NCBI GenBank assembly: GCA_947374125.1
Contig: CANCAR010000008.1
Coordinates: forward strand, 1-27,831
Source of the DNA: Hyphomicrobiales bacterium
GTDB lineage: Bacteria > Pseudomonadota > Alphaproteobacteria > Rhizobiales > Beijerinckiaceae
DNA: 27,831 nucleotides
Direction of reading: 5' to 3'
The translations under genes and the position numbers were made by a program. The notes beneath the pieces were generated by a model. That model worked only from the letters and a program-made list of their open reading frames with translations. It searched no databases and was not told the origin of the DNA. This document shows, piece after piece, positions 1-8,096 of the stretch (positions are counted from its first letter, which is position 1; every line of letters starts with the position of its first letter).

Positions 1-90
1 CAGCGCCTGTGCCCGCCCAGCATCATCCAGCCGGTCGCGCCATACGCGGTCCGTCGCGGAACGTTCAATGCCGAGGAAGGAGCGACTCAT
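1..90 (-). CDS. recJ: RecJ single-stranded-DNA exonuclease, N-terminal fragment (cut by window edge)
   Basis: Only the first 30 codons are present; the gene runs leftward out of the window. They read MSRSFLGIERSATDRVWRDR and continue LDDAGRAQAL. This matches the characteristic opening of alphaproteobacterial RecJ (F-L-G-V/I-E-R-S-A-T-G/D-R-x-W, then a D-R-L segment). RecJ is a 5'-3' single-strand exonuclease used in recombination and mismatch repair; its DHH catalytic motifs lie outside the window. The ATG at 88-90 has no strong Shine-Dalgarno. Only about 30 bases separate it from a heptamer-repeat hairpin, leaving little room for a promoter of its own. In many Alphaproteobacteria recJ follows glpX, whereas here glpX lies about 9 kb away. 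The call rests on a short N-terminus, so it is good but not certain. Confidence 0.8.
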   Translation of the reverse strand, partial: MSRSFLGIERSATDRVWRDRLDDAGRAQAL

Positions 91-119
91 GGTCGAGAGT
101 TTAGCGGAGGCATGACAAA

Positions 120-196
120 GCGAATAGCGAATAGCGAATGGCGAATGGCGAGTAGGGAATTAAAGCCCTATTCGCTACTCCCCATTCGCCATTCGC
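120..196. repeat. Heptamer-repeat hairpin A (GCGAATA/GCGAATG/GCGAGTA units)
   Basis: The left arm is five tandem 7-base units: GCGAATA, GCGAATA, GCGAATG, GCGAATG, GCGAGTA (120-154). After a short AT spacer, the right arm (about 165-196) carries related units in inverted orientation, so the whole can fold into a long imperfect hairpin. It lies between the stop of the FAH-family gene (204) and the start of recJ (90), both leftward. It could end transcription of the former or act as a REP-like element. A sister element lies at 9956-10059. Confidence 0.85.
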
Positions 197-203
197 TTAA
201 ACC

Positions 204-1052
204 CTACCCCTTATACGCCACCACCGTCTGGTGCTGCTCGCCTAAGCCTTCGATGCCCACAACCATGGTATCGCCGGCCTTCAGATACAAAGGCGGCTTC
301 ATGCCCATGCCGACGCCGGGAGGCGTGCCGGTGGTGATCACGTCGCCTGCATCCAGCTGCATGAATTGCGAGATATAGGCGACGATATGCGCCACGCCGA
401 AAATCATCGTCTTGGTGGAGCCGTTCTGCACGCGCTTGCCGTTGAGATCGAGATACATGTGCAAATTCTGCACATCCTTCACCTCATCCGTCGTCACGAG
501 CCATGGGCCGATGGGGCCGAAGGTCGGCGAACCCTTGCCCTTCATCCATTGGCCGCCACGCTCGGTCTGGAAAGCGCGCTCTGAGATATCGTTGCAGACA
601 CAGAAGCCCGCGACATAATCAAGCGCGTCCTTTTCCTCAATATACAGCGCCGTTTTGCCAATCACGATGGCGAGCTCGACTTCCCAATCGGTCTTCTCCG
701 AGCCCTTTGGAATGACAATCACATCATCCGGACCCTGCACGCAATTCGGCGTCTTGTTGAAGAGGATGGGTTGCTCTGGCACCGGCAAATTCGATTCCGC
801 CGCGTGGTCGGCATAGTTCAAGCCAACGGCAATGAAATTGCCCGGGCGCGCGACGCATGAGCCAAAGCGCGTTCCGGCAGGAACCGCAGGCAGGCTTTTA
901 GGGTCAATTGCCTTTATCTTGGCAAGCGAGGCGGGCGAAATCGTATGGCCGTTAATATCGGACACATGCGCTGAAAGATCACGGATCGTGCCATCGGCAT
1001 CGATAAGGCCGGGCTTCTCATGGCCCATTGCGCCAAAGCGGACTAGTTTCAT
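204..1052 (-). CDS. Fumarylacetoacetate hydrolase (FAH) family protein
   Basis: This 282-residue protein belongs to the FAH superfamily, metal-dependent enzymes that cleave or isomerise 2-oxo acids, with members such as ureidoglycolate lyase and 2-hydroxyhepta-2,4-diene-1,7-dioate isomerase. The core motif GLNYADHAAES lies near residue 78. Likely metal ligands are E124 and E126 in WEVELAIVIG and D155 in CVCNDISERA. The late GDVITTGTPPGVG block is also typical. The ATG at 1052 is preferred over an upstream in-frame start because GAGGAAA sits about 6 bases before it and MKLVRFG is the usual family opening. It is preceded by a terminator-like hairpin at 1100-1124, so it probably has its own promoter. 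The exact substrate cannot be read from the sequence. Confidence 0.88.
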   Translation of the reverse strand: MKLVRFGAMGHEKPGLIDADGTIRDLSAHVSDINGHTISPASLAKIKAIDPKSLPAVPAGTRFGSCVARPGNFIAVGLNYADHAAESNLPVPEQPILFNKTPNCVQGPDDVIVIPKGSEKTDWEVELAIVIGKTALYIEEKDALDYVAGFCVCNDISERAFQTERGGQWMKGKGSPTFGPIGPWLVTTDEVKDVQNLHMYLDLNGKRVQNGSTKTMIFGVAHIVAYISQFMQLDAGDVITTGTPPGVGMGMKPPLYLKAGDTMVVGIEGLGEQHQTVVAYKG

Positions 1053-1099
1053 CGGTCGTTTCCTCAAAATAAACGCTCGGTATGAGACGTTCTGTTAAC

Positions 1100-1124
1100 A
1101 AAAATTCAAGCCGAAGCCCGGCTT
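1100..1124 (-). terminator. Putative intrinsic terminator for the ATPase-PIN cassette
   Basis: On the minus strand AAGCCG pairs with CGGCTT across a 5-base loop (1108-1124) and is followed within two bases by a run of five T (1104-1100). It lies about 65 bases past the stop of the PIN-like gene and before the FAH-family gene, where a leftward transcript from phaC, the ATPase and the PIN gene would need to end. The stem is short, so efficiency is uncertain. Confidence 0.5.
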
Positions 1125-1190
1125 GCCTTCACGCTGTGTCAAACCGATTGCAACAAACGTCAAACGGTAAGCCCATTTTTAGTAAGTGAA

Positions 1191-1721
1191 TTACGATTTA
1201 AACCAATCCCGCAAATCGCATCCACAAAGATTGTTTACTGAAATATTTTCTATTTCTAGAATCAGTGCCTTTTCGACCCAATCGGAGTCAACGGCATTTA
1301 ACACCACTGCATTTTCCTGCTTTGCCAACGCCGCGAATTTACGATCACTTCGATCAAACCCGCAATCGATTAGGCTTTGAGGTAGATTTTCATACTCACC
1401 ATCGCCCCGTCGTGGTAGCTCAACCCGCTCAATTCGCCCCGGTGCGCTATTAATAACTTCGAGATAAAAACGATCTCCGACACCGGGTTGGCCACGCGGA
1501 TTCAATTGGCGTCGATATTCATCTTGAATAGAGCCATCAATGTCGAGCAATATGCAATGCTTCTCGATTGCCTCTAAAAGCGCCTGAATGGCCTTAAGCT
1601 GGCATGAGATTGTCGGTATACGGTCTCCCCGGGACGACGGAGGTGACATTTGGTCATAATTCGCAACAACAGGCACATTTGTATCCACCACAACACGCCA
1701 TCTTGATCGATTCCTTTTCAT
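1191..1721 (-). CDS. PIN-like domain nuclease, partner of the upstream ATPase
   Basis: This 176-residue protein resembles PIN-domain metal-dependent ribonucleases. The first strand ends VVVDTNVPVV, giving D13. Further acidic positions are D67/E68 (IQDEYRR), D123/D126 (GFDRSDRKFAALA) and D145/D147 (NAVDSDWVE), matching the usual four-acid PIN site. It is longer than a typical VapC toxin and no small antitoxin is adjacent. Its ATG overlaps the TGA of the ATPase gene by 4 bases, which implies translational coupling and a shared function. Codons are AT-richer than in neighbouring metabolic genes, suggesting transfer. In known anti-phage modules an OLD/AAA-type ATPase controls a nuclease or toxin effector; that role here is inference. 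The fold assignment is fairly sure, the substrate unknown. Confidence 0.72.
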   Translation of the reverse strand: MKRNRSRWRVVVDTNVPVVANYDQMSPPSSRGDRIPTISCQLKAIQALLEAIEKHCILLDIDGSIQDEYRRQLNPRGQPGVGDRFYLEVINSAPGRIERVELPRRGDGEYENLPQSLIDCGFDRSDRKFAALAKQENAVVLNAVDSDWVEKALILEIENISVNNLCGCDLRDWFKS

Positions 1722-3085
1722 TGCGCACTGGCCATCCGCGCAAGCCGGGCAGACTGTGCCAAAGCGGCCTCTTCAAACGCATCACCCATAAACTTTTCCG
1801 GCCAGTTCCTGATGTTCCCGTAAAGATCAAGTTCAAGGTTCGTCAATTTTGATTCACCTTGGGCAGCATCGGCAAAATAAAGTTTTACATCGTCAGCCGA
1901 AATTGCTGCCTCCGCGATCCGGCGTTGAAGTCGTAAAAGCAAATGCTCCGAATGACTTTCAAGAATAACCTGAACATTCCGGTGCATTGCTGCCTGTATA
2001 AGAACATCGGCAAGCTCTGCTTGGGCTAAGGGATGCAAATGTATTTCCGGCTGTTCCAATAAAACAGTCGATCCTTCTGGAACATACTGAAGCAGCGCAA
2101 TGACAGGTAGAACTTGTGAAATACCAAAACCAACATCCGTCAAACTGACTTCGCTCGCCTTTGGCCTTGTTCGAACAAGTGCCTGCCAGCGGTTCGACCC
2201 CTCTTTAATTTCTTCCATACGGAAGCTGTCCACCAGCCCCATCTTTCGAAGTATAAAGGCAATAATTTCTTGAAAAGAGTAAAGTTTTTGCTTTTTACCC
2301 ATATTTCGAGTTTCGCCTGACTCGGTTGCGGCGAGAATCGCATCAATGGCTCTTTCACCCCTCTTACCGACGTCTGAAGGGCGCGATCTAGCCCACAGAT
2401 AGTCGCGTTTGGGATATTCGCGCATTGGACCAAGATAATAGAATTGATCTAATGCTGCCTCATAAGCCGTTTCTAAATCGGCGAGAAATCCCGCGTTCTG
2501 AAAATAAGCTCGTGCTTGGTCAGGGAAGGCATATGATTTAATTGGCCTTGGCAGCTGCCAAGCTCGCCCTTGTTGGCGAGAAAAATTAAATTCATTGGAG
2601 GTTAGTTCGAATTGACTGCTCGCGATTGTGTTTAACGTATTCTTGCTGAACTTTGGATTGAGCGAGAAGTCAACGCCATCGATTTTATAAGATAGTTTTG
2701 ATGAAAGTGCTGCCAACCTATCAGCAGTAACCGCTGCTTCAACTTCCAACTGATCACCAGATGCTATAACCGGTTGACTAATCTTAAAAACGTCTCTGAC
2801 CGATATTGCGTTTTTGAGCCCTATCGTTATGTTCCATTTAAGAACATTTCCGGTTTCATGCTTGTATAAAACATCAGACATTGTACCGAGTTCAACAAGA
2901 TTACCATTCAGCTCCAAAGATGTAGCACGATCGGTCGCATCTTTGGTTTGCTTCAACAACAGCAAAAACTGCAATATGCTTGATTTTCCTGACGAATTTG
3001 TTCCAAAAATACCGGTAATTTTACCGCACGACATATCTAAAACAGGCCAAGATTTGAAATTCTCGAAAAAAATTCGCTTCAACAT
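1718..3085 (-). CDS. OLD/ABC-type ATPase with C-terminal DUF3696 motif
   Basis: The protein has 455 residues and an SMC/OLD-like ABC ATPase architecture. Walker A is GTNSSGKS (28-35), a Q-loop glutamine lies near 46, a signature-like VGFGISQ is at 318-324, Walker B is VLLEQPE (341-347) followed by IHLHP, and the switch histidine is in ILESHSEH (about 378). YYLGPMREYP near 216 and GNIRNWPEKF near 423-432 are typical of the DUF3696 family. ATPases of this class act as sensors or motors in defence systems such as PARIS, Septu and Abi-type modules. The gene starts 45 bases after phaC on the same strand, with AAGG before the ATG, and overlaps the PIN-like gene by 4 bases. Its base composition is visibly AT-richer than that of phaC. 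A defence role is inferred, not shown. Confidence 0.85.
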   Translation of the reverse strand: MLKRIFFENFKSWPVLDMSCGKITGIFGTNSSGKSSILQFLLLLKQTKDATDRATSLELNGNLVELGTMSDVLYKHETGNVLKWNITIGLKNAISVRDVFKISQPVIASGDQLEVEAAVTADRLAALSSKLSYKIDGVDFSLNPKFSKNTLNTIASSQFELTSNEFNFSRQQGRAWQLPRPIKSYAFPDQARAYFQNAGFLADLETAYEAALDQFYYLGPMREYPKRDYLWARSRPSDVGKRGERAIDAILAATESGETRNMGKKQKLYSFQEIIAFILRKMGLVDSFRMEEIKEGSNRWQALVRTRPKASEVSLTDVGFGISQVLPVIALLQYVPEGSTVLLEQPEIHLHPLAQAELADVLIQAAMHRNVQVILESHSEHLLLRLQRRIAEAAISADDVKLYFADAAQGESKLTNLELDLYGNIRNWPEKFMGDAFEEAALAQSARLARMASAQ

Positions 3086-3130
3086 TGGCCTTCATCCACA
3101 ACAAAAAAATCGGCAGACGCCTTTTCACAT

Positions 3131-4933
3131 TCATGACCGCTCTAGCACATACGTCCCCGGCGCGTCACCCAGCGTTTTAAACCGTCCACCAGGTTTGCGG
3201 GCCTTTACTTTATCGGGCGCTTGATCAGCGATCCATTGCAGCCAATGTGGCCACCAAGAGCCGGGTGTTTCGGTGGCCTTCTTCACCCAATCGTCGAAGG
3301 AGCCGACAGGCGGACCGCCCGTCCAATATTGATATTTTGGCTTATTGGCCGGATTGATCACACCCGCAATATGGCCCGATCCGCCCATCACATAGGTGAC
3401 ATTGTTGCCAAAATATTTCGACCCAACAAACACCGATTTGGCTGGAGCGATATGGTCCTCTTTCGCCGCCAGATTATAAATCGGTATTGTTACGCGCGAT
3501 AAATCAAGCCGCACATTACCAAGCGTGATTTGCCCCGCCGATAATTTATTGTCGAGGTAGCAATTGCGCAAATAAAACGAGTGGTTGGCCGCAGGCATAC
3601 GCGTTGAATCGGAATTCCAAAACAGAAGATCAAACGGAAACGGATGCTCGCCTTTGAGGTAAACATTCACCACATAAGGCCAAATCAAATCATTGGGGCG
3701 CAGCATATTGAAGGCCGAAGCCATACTGGTGCCCTCAAGATAGCCCCGCACGTCCATCTTTTGTTCGATTTGCTTGACCTGCTCCTCATCGACAAACACT
3801 TTGAGGTCGCCCGCATTTTTAAAATCCACCTGCGTGGTCAATAGCGTGGCACTCGCGATCCGCTTATCGCCAACAGACGCCATATAGGCGAGCGCCACCG
3901 AGAGCAGCGTACCGCCGACGCAATAGCCCATGGCGGTGACGTGCTTTTCGCCGGTAATCTTCTCGATGCGGTCAAGCGCCTCGAAAATACCCTCCCGCAT
4001 ATAATCCTCAAAACTCTTCTTCGCCTGCTCTTCATCCGGATTGACCCAAGAGACGACAAACACCGTCAAGCCCTGTGACACCGCCCAGCGAATGAAACTC
4101 TTCTCGGGATTAAGGTCGAGAATATAAAATTTATTGATCCAAGGCGGCACGATCAACAAAGGCCGCTTGTAGACCGTCTCCGTCGATGGCGAATATTGAA
4201 GGAGTTCCATCAAATCGTTGCGGAACACTACTTTGCCCGGCGTGGTCGCGAGATTAATGCCCACTTTAAAATCACCGGTCTCGCTCTGCCGCAATTTGAG
4301 CGTACCCTTCCCCGCTTTGATGTCCTCGACCATCATCTGCATGCCACGCACGAGATTTTCGCCATTCTGCTCTAACGTGGTGCGCAGCAGTTCCGGATTG
4401 GTCGCGACAAAATTCGTAGGCGAGAGCGCGCTTGAAAGCTGGCGCACATAGAATTGCGCTTTGTGTTTGGTGTGGTCGTCGATGTCTTCGGCCTTTTGCA
4501 CCAGATCATCCGCCCATCGCGTGGTGAGCAAATAGGCCTGTTTAACAAAATCAAACACGGGGTTCTCGGTCCATTCAGGATCACGAAACCGCTTATCCCC
4601 GGCATCGGGTTCGGCCACGGGAGCCACCACTTCACCCTGGATGCGCCTGAGATTATTCGCCCAAAGATCCAAAAACCCTTTCGTCAGCGCCGTTTGCGCC
4701 ATCACGAGGCGCTGCGGATCAGCGGCGATGTTTTCCACCACCTGTCCCAGCGTTTTGACAACATCACTCACCTCGTCCGAAAGGCCAGCTTTGGCACGCC
4801 CCTCTTCCACCGGCTTTAAGGAGGCGGCAGTGGCATGGCCAAGCTCCTCCATTAACCGCGCCGTATTGTTCGCCAGCGCTTCATAATTTGGCACCGGCAT
4901 CACCGAGCCTGTCTTTTCAACGTCAGAAGCCAT
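3131..4933 (-). CDS. phaC: Class I poly(3-hydroxyalkanoate) synthase PhaC
   Basis: PhaC polymerises (R)-3-hydroxyacyl-CoA into polyhydroxyalkanoate on the granule surface. The 600-residue product has the class I length. The lipase-like box is GYCVGG with catalytic C338, aspartate D493 in KEDHIAP and histidine H521 in GGSGHIAGV, which completes the triad. WxxPWINKFYILDLNP-type and NHSFYLRNCY segments are also family hallmarks. The ATG at 4933 is chosen because GAGGAAA precedes it and MASDVEK begins a normal N-terminus; the longer reading back to 5086 would overlap the divergent lipoprotein gene. No strong terminator is seen in the 45 bases before the downstream ATPase gene, so read-through into that cassette is plausible. 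phaA, phaB and phaR are not nearby. Confidence 0.96.
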   Translation of the reverse strand: MASDVEKTGSVMPVPNYEALANNTARLMEELGHATAASLKPVEEGRAKAGLSDEVSDVVKTLGQVVENIAADPQRLVMAQTALTKGFLDLWANNLRRIQGEVVAPVAEPDAGDKRFRDPEWTENPVFDFVKQAYLLTTRWADDLVQKAEDIDDHTKHKAQFYVRQLSSALSPTNFVATNPELLRTTLEQNGENLVRGMQMMVEDIKAGKGTLKLRQSETGDFKVGINLATTPGKVVFRNDLMELLQYSPSTETVYKRPLLIVPPWINKFYILDLNPEKSFIRWAVSQGLTVFVVSWVNPDEEQAKKSFEDYMREGIFEALDRIEKITGEKHVTAMGYCVGGTLLSVALAYMASVGDKRIASATLLTTQVDFKNAGDLKVFVDEEQVKQIEQKMDVRGYLEGTSMASAFNMLRPNDLIWPYVVNVYLKGEHPFPFDLLFWNSDSTRMPAANHSFYLRNCYLDNKLSAGQITLGNVRLDLSRVTIPIYNLAAKEDHIAPAKSVFVGSKYFGNNVTYVMGGSGHIAGVINPANKPKYQYWTGGPPVGSFDDWVKKATETPGSWWPHWLQWIADQAPDKVKARKPGGRFKTLGDAPGTYVLERS

Positions 4934-5080
4934 CGGTTTCCTCGACCGAATTCCGCGACCCTTCACAAACGCGCGGGGATCGTACACATACACACTAGCG
5001 CGGAATGGGGGCTCGTCGAACAGATAAAATGGTCGTATATCACTTTTATTACGAATCCTTTCGGTTTGACCGGTGAACCT

Positions 5081-5413
5081 ATGCACTCTGGCGCTAAACT
5101 CTATCTCGTGGCGATGGCTGGCCTGACCCTGGCGGCCTGTGCAACAACCGGTCAGGACGAGCGCAATACCAGCGCTTCGCCGTTCAAATCCCTCGCTGTC
5201 TGGGCGGGATTTGCGACCAATGCCGAAGAACCTGCCGATTTTGTTAAAGCAAACCGGACCAAAGGAAAGCTCGATTACCTCCCCGTTGGGGTAACGCCGC
5301 CCGATCCGAAGATAAAAGCCAAAAAGCTAACGCCAGAAGAATTGAAGGCGTTGGAAGACGATTTGGAAGCCGCACGTCAAAAAAACGCGACGTCCGGTGG
5401 CGTAGCGCCTTAG
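5081..5413 (+). CDS. Small predicted lipoprotein
   Basis: The 110-residue product starts MHSGAKLYLVAMAGLTLAAC. This is a short positive N-region, a hydrophobic stretch and a lipobox LAAC at about residues 17-20, so it should be lipidated and anchored in the envelope. The rest is hydrophilic, with a proline-rich middle (VGVTPPDPKIKAK) and a predicted helical charged tail (LTPEELKALEDDLEAARQK). I do not recognise a named family. The ATG at 5081 is preferred over a TTG at 5066 because it places the signal peptide normally, although the ribosome site (GGTGA) is weak. It is divergent from phaC, with about 147 bases between the two starts. It may share a transcript with the following aminotransferase gene. 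Confidence 0.75.
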   Translation: MHSGAKLYLVAMAGLTLAACATTGQDERNTSASPFKSLAVWAGFATNAEEPADFVKANRTKGKLDYLPVGVTPPDPKIKAKKLTPEELKALEDDLEAARQKNATSGGVAP

Positions 5414-5527
5414 AAATTATAGCGCTTTAAATTTTATTGCCAATGCGTCAAAAACTTGCGTGAATCCGACGCAATGCCGTGCTAAGCGGTCAAGACCCTT
5501 TTGATCCACTGCAACACGGTTTTAGCT

Positions 5528-6736
5528 ATGGCCGATTTTCACCGCATCAAACGCCTTCCGCCTTATGTTTTCGAGCACGTCAACCGAATCAAGGCCGCAG
5601 CCCGCAACCGGGGCGCCGATATCATCGACCTCGGGATGGGAAACCCCGATCTACCCGCACCCAAACACGTGCTCGAAAAGCTCGTCGAAACGGTTGGCAA
5701 GCCGCGCACCGATCGTTATTCGGCCTCACGCGGCATTCCGGGCTTACGCAAGGCTCAAGCCGCCTATTACGAGCGGCGTTTTGGCGTCACGCTTAACCCG
5801 GACACGCAAGTCATCGCCACGCTGGGTTCCAAAGAAGGCTTCGCCAATATGGCGCAAGCGATTACTGCGCCGGGCGACGTGGTGTTGGTGCCAAACCCAT
5901 CCTATCCAATCCACGCCTTTGGCTTTCTGATGGCAGGCGGCGTGATTCGCTCCGTGCCGGCCGAACCCAATGAGGATTTCTTCCGCCAGCTTGAGCGCGC
6001 CGTCGCCCATTCGATCCCCAAGCCCATCGCGCTGGTGACGTGCTATCCGGCCAATCCAACGGCCTTTGTCGCTTCGCTCGATTTTTATCGCGATTTGGTG
6101 ACGTTTGCGAAAAAGCACGATCTGATTTTGCTTTCCGATCTTGCCTATGCAGAGGTCTATTTTGATGATGCCAATCCGCCGCCCTCGCTTTTGCAGGTGC
6201 CGGGTGCCATCGATGTCACGGTCGAATTCACCTCCATGTCGAAAACCTTCTCGATGGCCGGTTGGCGCATGGGCTTTGCGGTAGGTAATGACAGACTGAT
6301 TGCGGCCTTAGCGCGCGTGAAATCCTATCTCGATTATGGGGCGTTTACACCCATTCAGGTGGCTGCAACGGCTGCACTCAATGGCCCGGAGGACTGCATC
6401 CGCGAGATGCGGGCGACTTACAAAAACCGCCGCGATGCGCTGGTTGAAAGTTTTGGCAATGCCGGATGGGACATTGATCCGCCCGGTGCTTCCATGTTCG
6501 CCTGGGTCAAAATCCCTGAGCCGTTTACGTCCTTGGGAAGCCTTGAATTCTCAAAGCTGCTTGTTGAGAAGGCCGATGTAGCGGTTGCTCCCGGCATCGG
6601 CTTTGGCGAATATGGCGATGACTATGTCCGCATTGCGATTGTGGAAAACGAGCAACGCATCCGCCAAGCGGCACGAAATATCCGGCGTTTCTTTGATACG
6701 GCTGATAAAACACTGCATAATTCGCTTCCCCGATAA
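5528..6736 (+). CDS. Class I/II aminotransferase (AlaC / LL-diaminopimelate aminotransferase-like)
   Basis: This is a 402-residue PLP-dependent aminotransferase of fold type I. The opening MADFHRIKRLPPYVFEHVNR and the block DLGMGNPDLPAPKHV are characteristic of alphaproteobacterial proteins annotated as either LL-diaminopimelate aminotransferase or glutamate-pyruvate aminotransferase AlaC. The PLP lysine is K239 in SMSKTFSMAGWRMGF. The substrate-side motif reads CYPANPTA where PSNPTA is more common. It lies 40 bases upstream of hom, so it probably belongs to amino-acid biosynthesis from aspartate or alanine. The ATG at 5528 is chosen over an upstream TTG at 5501 on family N-terminus length; the ribosome site is weak. 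Enzyme class is sure; the donor/acceptor pair is not. Confidence 0.9.
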   Translation: MADFHRIKRLPPYVFEHVNRIKAAARNRGADIIDLGMGNPDLPAPKHVLEKLVETVGKPRTDRYSASRGIPGLRKAQAAYYERRFGVTLNPDTQVIATLGSKEGFANMAQAITAPGDVVLVPNPSYPIHAFGFLMAGGVIRSVPAEPNEDFFRQLERAVAHSIPKPIALVTCYPANPTAFVASLDFYRDLVTFAKKHDLILLSDLAYAEVYFDDANPPPSLLQVPGAIDVTVEFTSMSKTFSMAGWRMGFAVGNDRLIAALARVKSYLDYGAFTPIQVAATAALNGPEDCIREMRATYKNRRDALVESFGNAGWDIDPPGASMFAWVKIPEPFTSLGSLEFSKLLVEKADVAVAPGIGFGEYGDDYVRIAIVENEQRIRQAARNIRRFFDTADKTLHNSLPR

Positions 6737-6776
6737 GGATTGACCACTCTTTCTCTGAACGCATTTGGATCGCTTA

Positions 6777-8096
6777 ATGACCACTCCCCTTCGCATTGGT
6801 ATTGTTGGCCTCGGAACCGTTGGTGCCGCTCTATTCAACAGCCTGAAAACGCATCAGACTTCCATTACCAATCGGTCGGGGCGTAGCATCGACGTCACTG
6901 CGGTATCGGCGCGCGATCAATCGCGGGATCGCGGGATCGATCTTTCGGGCGTCGAATGGTTTGACGATCCGGTCAAGCTCGTAGCATCGCCTGCGATCGA
7001 TTGCGTCGTCGAGTTGATCGGCGGAGCAGACGGTACGGCCAAAGCGGTTGTCGAAACAGCCCTTTCCGGCGGAAAACACGTGGTAACCGCCAATAAAGCA
7101 CTGCTCGCCAAACATGGCTCGTCGCTTGTGGCACGGGCGGAAGCGAACAACGCCGCTCTTAACTTCGAAGCCGCCGTTGCAGGCGGTATTCCGATCATCA
7201 AAACGCTGCGTGAATCGCTGGCTGGCAACCAGGTTACGCGCGTCTCCGGCATTTTGAACGGAACGTGTAACTACATTTTATCGCGCATGGAACTCGAAGG
7301 CCTAACCTTCGACGCCTGCCTGAAAGACGCGCAGCGCTTAGGCTATGCCGAAGCCGACCCCACCTTCGATGTCGGCGGATTTGATACCGCGCATAAGCTC
7401 TCGATCCTTGCCAGCCTTGCCTTCGGTGCTGAAATCGACGCCGACGCGGTCTATGTCGAAGGCATTGCCTCGATTGCGCCGCTCGATCTCGTGATGGCCG
7501 ATGAGCTTGGCTACCGCATCAAGCTCTTGGGCGTGGCGGAGCGCACCGCCACGGGTATCGAGCAACGCGTGCATCCCACCATGGTGCCAAAGCACTGGGC
7601 CATCGCCCAAGTGATGGGCGTTACGAATGCGGTCAATGTAGCGGCAGACATCGTCGGAGAATTAACTTTGGTCGGCCCGGGTGCGGGTGGCAATGCAACC
7701 GCATCCTCAGTCTTATCCGACCTTGTTGATATCGCCCGCGGTATCATCCTGCCACCTTTGGGTCTACCATCATCAGCGCTTGCCACGCCTGAACGCGCGC
7801 CGATGCAGCGCCACGAGGGCGGCTATTATATCCGCCTTGCCGCGCGTGATCGGCCCGGTGCTGCCGCAGGCATTGCCACCCGCATGGCCGAGCAATCGAT
7901 CTCGCTCGAAAGCATTGTCCAAAAACGTCCCCCCGCATCGCGCGCGGCGGATCCGGCAGGCAAACTCGGCGAGCCCGTACCGGTTGTGCTTATCACCTAT
8001 GCAACAAGCGAAGCCGCGATACGGCGGGCATTAGACGCCATGGTAGCAGACGGCCACATCGCCGAAGAGCCGCAATTGATCCGGATTGAGCGTTAG
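6777..8096 (+). CDS. hom: Homoserine dehydrogenase
   Basis: The enzyme reduces aspartate semialdehyde to homoserine with NAD(P)H, feeding threonine and methionine synthesis. The 439-residue protein has the nucleotide-binding motif GIVGLGTVG near residue 8, the conserved NKALLAKHG and GILNGTCNYIL segments, the catalytic-domain block EADPTFDVGGFDTAHKL, and a C-terminal ACT regulatory domain beginning YYIRLAARDRPGAAAGIA. That layout is the usual one for allosterically regulated Hom. The ATG at 6777 is preferred to a TTG 12 bases upstream, because MTTPLRIG puts the Rossmann strand at the start. The TAG stop overlaps the TAA stop of the convergent toxin gene by four bases, so no terminator fits between them. 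glpX, its usual neighbour, follows after the toxin-antitoxin insertion. Confidence 0.96.
   Translation: MTTPLRIGIVGLGTVGAALFNSLKTHQTSITNRSGRSIDVTAVSARDQSRDRGIDLSGVEWFDDPVKLVASPAIDCVVELIGGADGTAKAVVETALSGGKHVVTANKALLAKHGSSLVARAEANNAALNFEAAVAGGIPIIKTLRESLAGNQVTRVSGILNGTCNYILSRMELEGLTFDACLKDAQRLGYAEADPTFDVGGFDTAHKLSILASLAFGAEIDADAVYVEGIASIAPLDLVMADELGYRIKLLGVAERTATGIEQRVHPTMVPKHWAIAQVMGVTNAVNVAADIVGELTLVGPGAGGNATASSVLSDLVDIARGIILPPLGLPSSALATPERAPMQRHEGGYYIRLAARDRPGAAAGIATRMAEQSISLESIVQKRPPASRAADPAGKLGEPVPVVLITYATSEAAIRRALDAMVADGHIAEEPQLIRIER

Noticed and set aside
1191..1721. PIN-like protein as an ordinary VapC toxin
   Set aside because: No small antitoxin is adjacent; the coupled partner is a 455-residue ATPase, and the protein is longer than typical VapC.
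4934..5086. N-terminal extension of PhaC
   Set aside because: The ATG at 4933 has a good ribosome site and normal family length; the extension would overlap the divergent lipoprotein start.
5445..5474. TTGCGT/ACGCAA inverted repeat (5456-5474) before the aminotransferase gene
   Set aside because: Short arms with a competing overlapping pair and neither a T-run nor a clear promoter beside it; too weak to call as operator or terminator.
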